A stretch of 64,000 bases of DNA from Schistosoma haematobium (lineage: Eukaryota; Platyhelminthes; Trematoda; Strigeidida; Schistosomatidae). Position numbers and translations under genes: made by a program. Location of the stretch: NCBI RefSeq assembly GCF_000699445.3, contig NC_067198.1, forward strand, positions 44,888,691 to 44,952,690, in the 5' to 3' direction. Shown here piece after piece: positions 22,929 through 34,484 of this stretch; position 1 is the stretch's first letter, and the number at the start of each line of letters is the position of its first letter. Under the pieces are notes generated by a model that saw only the letters and a program-made list of their open reading frames with translations, did no database searches and was not told where the DNA came from.

Positions 22929-24851
22929 CGACCATATTTGCATCACTAAAAAACTCAGGTCAATGGAAGACGTGAGAACCAGGAGAAAAGCTGACAGCTT
23001 CAGATCACCACCTGGTTGTGGCTAAGATGAAAATGAAGCTAAACAAGCAACGGAAAACTGGGGAAACAATATTACAAAGGTTCAATACAGTTTTCCTTCA
23101 ACATACTGGCAAACTCAACGAATTCAAGATGACTCTCAACAACAGGATCTACGGAAAGAAGAAACTACTGTGGATGGAAACTGGAAAGGGATCAAAGAAG
23201 CACTTACTTTAAAGTATCAGAAGGTCCTGGGCCGCAGTAAGCATCATCATAAGGAATGCATCTCTATCGAAACCATAGACAAGACTCAAGAAAGGAAAAA
23301 CAAAAAGACAGCAATTAACAACAGCCGGACAAGAGCAGAGAAAGTCGAGGCACAAGCTGAATACACAGAAGCAAACAAGCGAGTGAAGAAGAGCAGCATA
23401 ACCGACAAGCAGAAATACGTGGAAGAGCTAGCAACGACAGTGGAAAAATCTTCAAGAGAAGGAAATATGAGACAGCTATATGACAGAACGAGGAAACTAG
23501 CAGGGAAATGTGGTGAGTCAGAGAGACCGGTCAAGGACAAGGCAAGACAATCATCGAGGTTCAACAAAGGAACAGGTGGGTAGAACACTTCGAGGAACTC
23601 TTGAATAGACCAGCTTCACTTGATCCACCAGACATTGAAGTAGCACCTACAGACCTTCCTATAGATGTCACTTCACCAACGATCGAAGGAATCAGGATGA
23701 CCATTAGACAAATCAACAGTGGGGAAACAGCAGGACCTGACAGTATACCAGCTGAAGCACTGAAATCAGACACAGAAGTGACTGTACAGATTCTCTACGA
23801 AATATTCAGGAAGATGTGGGGGGACAAGTGCCAACAGACTGGGAAGAAGGATACCTCATCAAGATACCAAAGAAAGGAGACTTGAGAAAATGCAAGAAAT
23901 ATAAAGGAATCACACTACTATCAGTACCAGGAAAAGTTCTCAAAGGTGCTGCTGAACCGGATGAAAGGTTCAGTAGACGTCTAGCTTTAAGATCAGCAGA
24001 CCAGATTCCGTAAGGATTGATCGTGCATAAACCAAATAAAGACACTATGAATCATCGTTGAACAATCAATTGAATGGAACTCGCCACTATACATCAACTT
24101 CCTTCACTAGAAAGCATTTGATAGTGTGGATAGAAGGACTTTGTGGAACCTTCACCGACGCTGGTGTGCCTGAGGAAATTGTCAACATCATCAGGAATAC
24201 AATACGGAGAACACCAACTCGATCACATTCGATGGAGAAGTTCTGGAAGATGTGGAATCTTTCACGTACATGGGAAGCATCATTGATGAACGAGGATCCG
24301 ATGAAGACGTAAACGCGAGGATTGGCAAAGTGAGGGCAGCGTTCCTACGGTTGAAAAGCATATGGAACTCAAATAAACTGTCAACCAACATCAGAGTCAG
24401 AATCTTCAATACAAACGTCAAGAATGTTCTATTGTAAGCAGCTCAAACTTGGAGCACTAATACAATCACCATCAGGAAGATTCAAGTATTAATAAGCGAT
24501 TGTCTACGTAAGATCCTGAATGTCCGTCGACCACATACCATTCGCAACGGCGTACTGTGGGAGAGAACAAACCGATTTTCATTCTAAGAGGAAATTAGGA
24601 AAAGACGTTGGAAGTGGATAGGAAATACATTGCGGAAACCAAACTGCATCATGAGGCAAGTGCTAACTTGGAGTCCATAAGGGAAACGGAGAAGAGGGAG
24701 ACCAAAGAACACATTGCGTCGGGGATAGGACGCACACAACTAAAGAATGAATACCAGCCAAAACAACTGGAAAGGATGTCCCAGGATACAAATCCATGGA
24801 GAATGCTGGTGGTCGGCCCATGCTCCTCCATGTAAGAGGAACAGGCGTAAG
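22929..24851 (+). mobile_element. RTE-like LINE (endonuclease-RT), internally deleted pseudocopy
   Basis: The order follows the endonuclease-reverse-transcriptase ORF common in schistosomes. It starts with the endonuclease end (RSMEDVRTRRKADSF), then the linker (NWKGIKEALTLKYQKVLG; WVEHFEELLNRP). The early RT follows (GETAGPDSIPAEALKSD; YLIKIPKKGDLRKCKKYKG), then the C-terminal domain (FTYMGSIIDERGSDEDVNAR; WNSNKLSTNIRVRIFNTNV). At about 24195-24220 the frame jumps from VNIIRN to the block preceding LEDVESFTYMG. The part that should carry the catalytic Y/FADD box is missing. Several frameshifts and stops occur. TAACAGGAT flanks the element on both sides (22920-22928 and 24852-24860). Confidence 0.85.
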
Positions 24852-24861
24852 TAACAGGATA

Positions 24862-26160
24862 CTGACAGTTTAAACAGATAACTTAATTTTAAGGTACCTA
24901 TCGCCTTCATCATGAAATGTGACTTGTTACTTAGGAACTTACACAAGCTTCTTGTGATTGGAATCTGAGTCAGCACCGGTCACAATTAAATATACCTGAA
25001 GCCAGTAAATATAAATGATGTAGAAATAGGGAAAAAATCTCATTGTTAGGGGGGGACAAGTGAACCCGGACCACTGTGCATAGACCAAGTAAGTATCAAA
25101 CAGAGCTGATTGTCTATAATACCACCTATCTTACTCTGTTGAACAAGGCGCCAAAGCTAAAAAGTGTGATTGTCACAGAAAACTCCCAGGCCATTGACAT
25201 TTCAGGAATGTGGACAGCACCGGAAATAAATGATAGCGAAATTTAAGGGGTTGGTTTTTTCTGTTTTGTAGGACACACCAAACCGTGAAGGTAGCGTCAC
25301 CCTGCACCTGAAGATCTTAAACGTACAAGCTGTAGAAACAGTGGTACACAGCTCAGAAACATGTGAACTGGTATGCCGTGAGATGAAATGTATGGAACAA
25401 GACATGGAACATGCTGCAGCATGCTGAAGCTCGTAATGTAAATGGAATTATCTCCTCCTTAATAAACTACAATCCTGGTTAAACAAATGGAGAAGTCTTA
25501 GAGCGGAAGACTTCAATGCATCCCCTATCAAATGGTTTAACTTAGAGGCAGAATCATCAATGAAGTCGTTCGGTCACGTACCGTTGGAATTCAAACTCAT
25601 AGGCTCTTGTCCAGCACTGAAAATCCCATAGACCTGACCACCGACATACAGTTGCAGCCACGTTTAACACTGTATGGGTTCTAAGTTGAATGCAACTATG
25701 TTTACTACAGTAAACACAACCTTTGAGACTCAAACTTGAAAACTGAATTCTGGCTGGTTAACCAGATCTGTCTTGAGAATTCTGAAGAACGTACACGTTA
25801 GACACAAATTATCTCATCGATTTATCAATTCTTAAAACCTACTATTGTGAGAATTGATGTCGGCCCTTTATTCGACTCACTTAGATAAATATAAAACGAA
25901 CATAAAAGCATAACATTTAAGATATAACTGTCCTTCCGTTTAATGTCCGCATCCTACAAATCTGTATCTGGAGTCAACTTAACAATAATACTGACACATT
26001 GAGCAGGTTTTTCGATATAATTTTAGGTATAAAACGTTGGATCAAACAAAAACATGTATCCGAAGCACATGAATTACCAAACACATAAGAAAGTAGCGAA
26101 ACACGCCTATTTGTTGCGTTACTTTTTGACTGACGCGCTACTGGTTCAAAGTGGTTCAAA
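24862..26160. other. No gene seen
   Basis: Only short unrelated ORFs occur. No recognised repeat. Confidence 0.45.
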
Positions 26161-26162
26161 TG

Positions 26163-26520
26163 GTTGTGGACGGAATAGAAGAAGCTTTCGCTTAACAGGC
26201 TTCCGTGTCTAGTAGCAGAGGATCACCAAACCCTCCAGACAGGAACCTAGGTATGTTAACAGTGAAAGAGGAAAAAGAAACTGGTAAATCATAGTATGAT
26301 GCTGTCCTTGGTCCTTAAGAATAAGTCAAGTTGCATCTTGAAGGACTCCTGGGACGTCGCTTGGACTAGCTCGGCCGACAGCGAGTTCCAGTATTTGACA
26401 ACTCTTAAGGAGTAGAATTTATGTCTACATTCCGCCTTGCTATGTTGCGTCTCCAGTTTTTGGGTGTTACAGCTTAGGTTAGTCTTCGAACTAAGCTTAA
26501 GTAGGTGTTTAAGAGGGATC
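26163..26520 (-). mobile_element. CR1-like LINE 3' end, copy 1
   Basis: The minus strand reads KFYSLRVVKYWNSLSAELVQ then SFKMQLDLFLRTKD, the typical last coding block of CR1-type reverse transcriptases. A 3' UTR follows whose last part (GCCTGTTAAGCGAAAGCTTC) matches the end of the neighbouring copy at 26525-26570. Confidence 0.75.
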
Positions 26521-27560
26521 TAAAATGATTCAAAAGGTTTTGAACTGAATAAAAGAAGCTTTCACTCAACAGGCCTCCGTATCAAGAAGCGAACAAACGG
26601 TTCTGTGAGATAGGAATCAAGGTATATTAAACGACTAAAGTAATAATATCAGTAAATTATTATTAGATACTGTCCTGAGTCCCTAAGAATATCAGTTTCA
26701 GTTTGGTAAGGACAAAACGCTAGGCGGCCTGTGTAAGTCATGGCAAAGGTGTCCTCTCATTCGATCAAAGTTTCTTTCGAAACAGTCGACAGATGAAGAT
26801 CCAATCACGTGTTGAGCTAATGAATCCCACTCGTTGATAATTCGATAGGAAAGTCGAGTCAGCTGACAGGTAATTTTTCTATGCTCGCGAAAGACAAAAA
26901 AATGTGAACATGTCAGATACAAATTTATCACTAATTGATTTAGAAACTGTTATCAAGTTGCATCTGGTTCTTCGGCATGACACTGGGAATAGGTTTAGTT
27001 TAGCCAGTCGAGCATCGTACTGGAGCTTCGCTATTCCGGGAATCAGTTTAGCTTCTATTCTCTGAACCTGTTCTAGAAGCCCGCTGTCTTTTTTAGGCGG
27101 GGGCTAGCCACTTGCATACAGTACTCGAGTTTAGGACGCACGAACACTACATACAAAGTCAAAAACGTTTGAGCGTCGACTTGAATAAAGACTATAAGTA
27201 TTGACCATAAGGTTCTAAAAACTTTGGCTACTATTGCACAGCAGTGTGCAGTAGTTTTCAAGTCTTGGCTAACGATTACTCCCAAGTCATTGTGAGTCTG
27301 GACAACAGGTAGTTCAGTGTTTTTTACCGCGTATGTATCTGTACCTTGATGACCGATATGCATCACAATACACTTGGAAGTATCAATCGGCAACTGCCAA
27401 GTTTGAAACCATTCAAGTAATTCCTCCAGGTTATTTTGAAGTTCCAAGCTATCAAGTTTACTTATTATCACCCTCCACATCTTGGCATCGTCAGCATATA
27501 GCAAGGCGAATGATGATAGTAGACGAGGAAGGTCATTTACATACGTAAACAGCTACTTCC
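26521..27560 (-). mobile_element. CR1-like LINE, 5'-truncated at the catalytic box
   Basis: The frame begins LLYADDAKMWRVI, with the catalytic YADD intact. It continues LEWFQTWQLPIDTSKCIVMH, then LGVIVSQDLKTTAHC, and FVRPKLEYCMQVASP. All are CR1-clade landmarks. Stops appear from about 27070 on. The terminal block YRIINEWDSLAQHVIGSSSV (26698-26931) is in another frame. Everything upstream of YADD is lost. Confidence 0.8.
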
Positions 27561-27564
27561 GTCA

Positions 27565-28860
27565 AGTTTTCTCGTAAGTTTTGTCGATTGCCTCGGCTGC
27601 TCTTTTATAGATTAGAGATTTACGATGTGTTTTGGTCTCTATATAAATTTGGCTCTTTTTCATGTATGAAAGAAAGGCATATCTTTCACGTGAAGAATTT
27701 GGATTTGGTGTTCGAGAATTAGGAACGATGTGTGTATCGCAGAGATATTCAATTGCATTTATCTCAATGTAACGAATTTCCGTGATAATGACTTAAAGGT
27801 GCCAGATGTATTCGAAGATTGACAACGCCTGAACCAGTAACACGTTTAGTATTCCAAGTTCGCCAATCCAGCCAAATCAGAAGAGAAAAGGCGAGTCCAT
27901 TAAAACTAATGAGGTCAGAATCAAAAATCAAAGACTTACAGAGCTATTGATTTTAGGGATTTACTTTCCACTACAAAGTCACAGGTAAACACTTAGAACA
28001 CTCCTGTTAGATTCCATTATCATGTCATAAGTTGTAGAATGAAGCTTTAGAAATGAATTTGTTACATTGACTGTAGAATGCCAACGCACCCAAACTATCA
28101 AAAGAGGCATTACACCGGTCGTTTGTGTTGTTGGATTTTGAAGATTTCTTTACCGCTGCAGGATTTTGCGATCCTCGAAGGCCGATGTATTGAGAGGCTT
28201 ACTCATTTGTTAGATTATTTTGGATGAATACAAAGTTTGTATGCACTTCTTGTGAAATTCTGAATAGGACATCACGTTGGAATGCACTTTCGTCAAAAAT
28301 ACGTAGGTCAATAACTTCTCCATCTGTTGATATTCAGTATTAAAGATTTCGTCTAATCGTTGTCAGTCAGTTAAACCTCTTTGTGGGAGCACGATCTTTT
28401 CAAATTGCCCGTACAGTTTCGAGATTTTTATACCCAGTTCATTTGATGCGATATATCTTCCCACTTCATAAGGTAGTACTTTGAAAGCTGTGACAAACTG
28501 GTCCAATCACAAGTGTTTGCTACAGTTAGCCTCTAGATAACAATTCCAGGCTTCTGGACTATCTATGGGGATTGCAGAAGTCAAAATTCAGACAAATTTT
28601 GAAGCGTTTTGAACGTCATGAACACTGAGCATGCAAAACGGTCATGAGAAGGTATATAATCAAATCCTAAAACAAGGAACATAATAAAGAATGATTTTTG
28701 AGTATCTCCTGGTATTATGAGGGGTCACATTGAAAAGAATTCAGATACTGTGGACTTTGATAACACTTAGACTTTTTTCATACAGTTTAACCGGAGTTAT
28801 TGAAGTGAAAATTGGTGTTCATTGAATAGGAAAATATACCTGTGGTATAGACAAGGGTAT
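27565..28860. other. No gene identified
   Basis: A minus-strand stretch around 28160-28330 reads DGEVIDLRIFDESAFQRDVLF without a stop, but I do not recognise it. Nothing else is supported. Confidence 0.35.
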
Positions 28861-28867
28861 CATGGAC

Positions 28868-29405
28868 TGTGCCATCCAAACTCGATGCCCCCAAATGCTT
28901 TGGTATAGCCGGGAGTGTGGTGGGCCCGCTCTCCCTTTCGAAATGCTCTCACATGGCCACGCGTATATAGCATCTGCCAGGGAAGTCCTACTCATTGCCT
29001 TCTCGTGGCAGGGGTGTTATTTACGAAATCGAGAAGACGAAAAGCGAACGTCCGGCGCTTTAATCGGGTTGGTGGACATGGGGGGTCTACCTAAAATAGT
29101 TGGAAAACCCTGATTTTAAACCAATGGTGCACATGGAATCCAGTATCCTGAAGAAACTAATGGCGTATGAACCAATCGTTGGTGACCGGCTACCATGGGA
29201 CTGATCTCCTTACGATGCCCCACTGCCCTGTGGATCAGACCTTTAGGTCGAAGGCTCCAGGTGCGGCCTCCTAAGGAAACCACTTGCTTCGGTTTGGGTA
29301 CCTGGGTATTATCACAGCCCACACACAAATCAAGTGACTTGTGTGGTGCATATGTATTCGGTGCCCCTCTGTACCAATATCTATGTGTTAAAACAAATAA
29401 ATAAT
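28868..29405 (+). repeat. Repeat A copy 4
   Basis: Nearly colinear with 17106-17645, starting at CCCAAATGC and ending ATCTATGTGTTAAAACAAATAAATAA. The final ~60 bp are shared with RTE-like 3' ends. Confidence 0.85.
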
Positions 29406-29409
29406 AAAT

Positions 29410-30980
29410 AACGTCGAAGGAGATGCGTCTGCGACTAGTTCAAAAGTGACTTGATGCGGATGCTTGCCAGTTCACTTTCTGCTAGTGGCATATCAAGAAA
29501 GACAAACGTGGTTATCACTAATGTCAAAGGCATGCAAACCTACTTCAGGGGAATTGTTTATCATAACACTGCATTAGTCATTCATCGAGTATGAAATTTT
29601 CAACGAAGTAAATTCAACATCATAAGCAGGTTAGAGTCAGACAAAAGCGTGAGTCGCTGAAATGGCTCGATTTCAGTAAATGCTTCAGTCCTATATTAAA
29701 AATCGTTGAGTGTCCACCATGAGGAAGAACAGAGTATTTTGAAATGGTTGTTAATTCTGACCATGATTCTAAAATCTTGTGGTCAGAACATTTGTTGTAA
29801 TAGGTAGCATATAGTTAAAACGGACGATATGTATTAATGTTTAAGTTACTGAAAGCTCTTTAATACTTGTGAGACGAAGATGTTTTTATTCTTAACCTTT
29901 TACTTCATAAATAAAACTCAACTGCTGAACGTTCCACGCCAAATGAAATATCGTAGGAATTCATTTTTCGGAAGATCACTTATATCTGTTTGACATCAGT
30001 ACTATTTACTCAAATGATTTGTTAATCTACCATTTTTGTAGTATACTTTCACTATCACAGCGTTACAGTAAGTTGCTGTCCATGACATCTATTTTAAATC
30101 TGATTTTTAGTAACTAATATTTTACTCCGAATTTTTCAGCTGGTTCGTTCTTTGAGTGCATACATGAAAAAATTAAGTCTTTGTCTTAGGTGATGGTCTA
30201 GGTTGAATGATATTTTAATGATGTATTTGTTCAAATAAATTCCTAATGTTGTTCTTTATCAGAAACTGATTTCAGTTTAATGATAAGTAAAATGCAAAAA
30301 GTACCGGTTAGCTGTTTCGTCTCAAAGTATAAGAGAAATATCCACTGGAGAAATGGATAACTTTCGAATTATATCATGAGTTAACGAATGTTAAAAATGT
30401 AGACAATGAGATATTGATTCAGTTGTCTATAGGTCACTGGCTTTCCATGATGCCTAAGGGCCCTAAGATCGAATTCTTAAGGGTCACTGTTAATTAGTTT
30501 CATTCGGAAAAACGGATATCCTCTGCTTCCTGGTTTTTACTAGTTGTCTATCTATAGGTAGTCAGTGATAAAGATCTATGATTTTGACAATGTTCATTAC
30601 TCAATATAATGAAACTTTACAATAACCTTCATTTGACACACCCAATGAATGAATATTTATTTCATGAAGGAAATCAATAATTTCATTGACAACAAATTAA
30701 CTTAAACTACAATAAAATTAAAAACTAATTATGTGTTTCTTTTTTTAATTTTATTAGAAACTCATTCAATAATAACAATTTGTAATATTCTACAGGAAGT
30801 TGAAATCATTTTTAAAGGTAGGTTTTTTACTAAATGACATTCAGTTCCAGGAAGCTGTTTCTTCTAGTCAAGTTGAACTAATAGAGAATAGGATTGTTAT
30901 GATTAACATATGTTGCTAGCTTGTGTAGATATGTGCGTTAGACAATGTAATCAAGTAATGATTACATATGAAATGGAATA
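29410..30980. other. No gene seen
   Basis: AT-rich with no recognisable coding or repeat structure. Confidence 0.5.
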
Positions 30981-30985
30981 TCTGT

Positions 30986-31278
30986 AGTGACCTACTTTTA
31001 TCAAGAGAACGCGATTGGTTTAATGGAAACAATTATTATTATAACCAATTGTACCAGTGATTGTTTTACTGTACTTGTTTGTTTAACTGTACTAAAGACA
31101 TCCATTATTCTTCCATTCTTCCTTCCGTTGGTTGTGACCTTGCACGAACTTACTTTTCCTCAGTAAATCCGTTCGTACTCCTTTGGTATGATCTCGATAT
31201 TCTTTCGATACCACGAGATCGCCAACAAATATATCTCGCTACAACCTTCAATTGCCTTCTGATATTTGGTACGCAACC
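30986..31278 (+). repeat. Repeat E, plus copy
   Basis: AGTGACCTAC...GATATTTGG occurs in opposite orientation at 36688-36960. Both copies translate to MFYCTCLFNCTKDI and PRDRQ-type fragments, but the frame is not conserved to its end, so coding is doubtful. Confidence 0.7.
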
Positions 31279-31920
31279 TTCCTATAGTGGTGATCATAGT
31301 CAACCGCGACTCGACGCCACACTACATATCAAACGATAAAGCAATGGATCAATCAAGAAAAACCTACCTTTCTACCAGAATGATTTACTTGTATATAAAA
31401 TATTGTCAACAAAAGTAAACATGATTAAGATTTTTTTAAAGCTATAAGTGCTAGTAAGATACTGAATTTGTGGATCAATAACTTGTAAACAATACTTTAC
31501 ACGAATCATCGTGTCTAATAGTTTCTTACCGAATTACTGATAGCGAGTAACTTATGGCTAATATTGTTTAAATATCATAATCAAAATGAATTAGAACTTG
31601 AATCAATGTAGCATAACTCAAACAGTTCAAAAAATTTTATACTGATCACGAGATCTGAAGATCTTATAAACTAACTAACATGGTGCTTAAGTTCAAGCTG
31701 AGTATCCTAACAATTTCAGACAACCACATGACACCAAAATATAGTAAACCAGAGGTTGATTTATTTAAGCCAATAATAATATTCTAACTAACAAATCACA
31801 ATCGCTTAACATTAAAGATTATATAAACAATATATCAGTTATTATTTAGTAATGGTTTCGTGTAGAAATATGTATTCCATTTTTTTATTTATAATTTGTG
31901 ATGGTGGAGAAGATTTGTTG

Positions 31921-32343
31921 CTCAACTGGATGATTTTAATGGAGTTTTGTTCTATGAGGTGAATAATTTGGTCGTGGAACTTTCATCGTTCTTATGAACG
32001 ACATCATCAGCACAAAACTTCAGGTAGAAATGAAGTGTTAGAATTTCTCCATATATGATTCACAGCCTGTCCTGTAGATCTCGATCTTAATTGGTCATTG
32101 TTGGCCTTTAACCTGTCATTGTTTACTTTTTTTTTATTGGATCTCAGATGACCTGATTTGTGGTCTTATATATAAATAAAGATTAAAGGTCAATAATAAC
32201 CAATCAAAATCGAGGTCTACAGAGCAAGTTGTGCGTCGTATGTGGAGAAATTCGAACACTTCATTTCTACCTGAAGTTTTGTGCTGGTGATGTCGTTCAG
32301 AAGAACGATAAAAGCTCTACGGCCCAATCATTCAGCTCAAAAA
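31921..32343. repeat. Fold-back repeat with ~175-bp arms
   Basis: The left arm 31921-32120 and right arm 32165-32343 are inverted copies sharing AGCACAAAACTTCAGGTAGA and ATGAAGTGTT. A T-rich, roughly 45-base spacer lies between. Arms are perhaps 85-90% alike by eye. Confidence 0.75.
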
Positions 32344-32654
32344 ATAACAAAGAAACTGATTAAAGTATTCATTTTATTAATGCAGTTATGATAATTATAA
32401 ACAACATAATCAGCTAGTTAATGACTTCGTTCATAGTGAACTTTTATTTTTTTCATGGATCATTTCAATGCAACAATAAAGTGACTTTTATATGATATAA
32501 GAAGCCCATTTCTTTATTTCAAAGCCCGATAGCTTTCATTGTATAAGTAGGCCTTTTTTTTCTGAACTATGAACATTGATGATTACACAGACCAATGTTG
32601 ATGTATATTATATTGTGTAGTATTTACCAACAATAAAAAGAAATGTAAATGTAT

Positions 32655-32805
32655 TGCAGAACTCAGTAGCTAAGTGGATAACGTGATGGTGTTTGAAGTG
32701 AATGATACTGAGTTCGAGTTCCAGAGTGAACATCAACTCTGAGATGCAGGTACATCCAGCCGACGAATCCCAAATAGGACGAAACGCGCGTCAAACTGGA
32801 TTTTT
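32655..32805 (+). repeat. tRNA-derived SINE with hammerhead-like module
   Basis: A-box TAGCTAAGTGG (32667-32677) and B-box GAGTTCGAGTTCC (32710-32722). The module reads CCGACGA (32760-32766), ATCC/GGAC stem, intact GAAAC (32781-32785), then GCGCGTC ending at 32792 and AAACTGGA. The U4-to-C change and one broken stem-II pair make self-cleavage unlikely. Confidence 0.75.
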
Positions 32806-32844
32806 TTATTTTTCTTGTTTATTTTTTTGTTTTAATACATTATT

Positions 32845-33482
32845 GTCTCCGAAGGATTGATGACATCCAGTGGCAACACCATGTTAGTAATGCACAGGTT
32901 CGCCACCGTGTGTTTGGACGCAGAGACGATAAATCAATTGATGTCACCATCTTGAAACACAGACTTCGGTGGCTTGGACATGTTCTACGAATTTCATCTC
33001 AGAGGATTCTTCGTCGTGCATTATTTTCCGACTCTGGGACTGGTTGGAAAAAGTGAAGAGGTGGTCAGTGTATGACATGTTGTCATAGTATGAAAGAAAG
33101 CTGCAAAGGGTTGGCTTCTGTTCGTCCTTCTCGACTTCTTGGATGGGGTCCGAGAGATGGTGCAACACAGTGGCTAGAGATGTTATCAGATATGGCTCAG
33201 AATAGAAGCCAGTGGCAAACCTGCTGTAACCTTTTACTTCATAAAAGTTGGTTGTAACTTCCTTAACTGAAAGAATTCTTTCTGATTGTACCTTTCCGTT
33301 TCCCCCATTATTACTATTATCATTACACTACCATAAACTAATCTGTGGTCGTTATTGTTCTCTCTATTTTTTTCTTATACGCACCCTACATTCTTTTTTC
33401 TCCCTCCATTCTCACTGTTTTGTGTGGTGCATATATATTTGGTGCCCCCTTGTACTAATATTTATGTGTTAAAACAAATAAA
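32845..33482 (+). mobile_element. RTE-like LINE 3' end with 14-bp target-site duplication
   Basis: The C-terminal RTE block is readable ([40 protein letters not shown]) with a stop in GWKK*. The 3' UTR ends ATTTATGTGTTAAAACAAATAAA. TTTAATACATTATT is repeated exactly at 32831-32844 and 33483-33496. It is severely 5'-truncated. Confidence 0.85.
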
Positions 33483-33499
33483 TTTAATACATTATTATG

Positions 33500-34125
33500 T
33501 GTATTAATCACATAACCTATCCAGATGAGTTTCTGAAAACTGTACAATCTTTCACTGTACATATTACAAAAGGCTCAATCAATGATATCATGATGGATGT
33601 CAATATACATTGAATAGAATGTACATTATTCAAATATCGATTGACTGAACTACTAATATCTAACAGGCTTTTATTCAATATTCATCATCAGGATCAATGA
33701 AGAAATAAGAAAAGAAAACATATTCAGATACTTTATCCTAAGAATTCTATAATAATTCTATAAATATTTTACTATTAAAAAATGATTCACTTAATACTTA
33801 GTTTATTTGAACTCATCAAATCAAACCATAGTAACAATAATATATACACATGATTTGATTATGAACAAGACAAATAGTTCACTATGCTGGTTAAATATTT
33901 TTTTTGTGGTTAAATAGAAAGATGAATTCAGTAAAGTGTTCTATTTAAGATGAATTCATTTTTAATCATATACAATAGAAAATAAATAATTGATTACTTA
34001 AAATAATAATAATCACTATAACAATGATTGAAAAGTTTTTGCTAAACATAGTGACAATGAGATAAAATAAATAAGGGTATAAAAATGTTGTGTGTTTTTT
34101 TGTTTGTTTGTTAAGGAAACTAATT
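33500..34125. other. No gene seen
   Basis: AT-rich; the ORF at 33966-34199 (-) has no recognisable features. Confidence 0.45.
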
Positions 34126-34129
34126 ATAG

Positions 34130-34480
34130 GCAAAGATGAATAGTGGCTAGTAGTGGTATCCAGTTTGATGCGCGTTTCTTCCTGTTTTTGACTCGTCAAC
34201 TGAATGTACTTGCATCTCAGAGTTGGTGTTCAGTCTGGAACTCGAACGAAGCACCATTCACTTCAAACACCATCATGTTATCCGGTTGGTTACTGAATCC
34301 TGATAGCCACTTGTTTGTGCAATGGGGTGAAGTTATATTCACTTGCTTTGTTTACTTGTATCTTCCCATCGTTATTTAGGATTGCTATTGATCAGTCTCT
34401 TACTGGCATATGCGCTAACTGTGCGGACTGCCTGAAGTCGCAAGCTTTATAAGCAAAGATGGATGCATTGATGGAGACTG
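34130..34480 (-). repeat. Hammerhead-carrying SINE, minus copy
   Basis: The minus strand reads TTGACGA (34193-34199), a degraded stem II, GAAAC (34074+100 to 34178) and CGCATC before AAACTGGATACCACTAC. The tRNA-like B-box region lies at about 34235-34250. The core C3 is changed to T and the stem is weakened. Confidence 0.65.
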
Positions 34481-34484
34481 GTCA

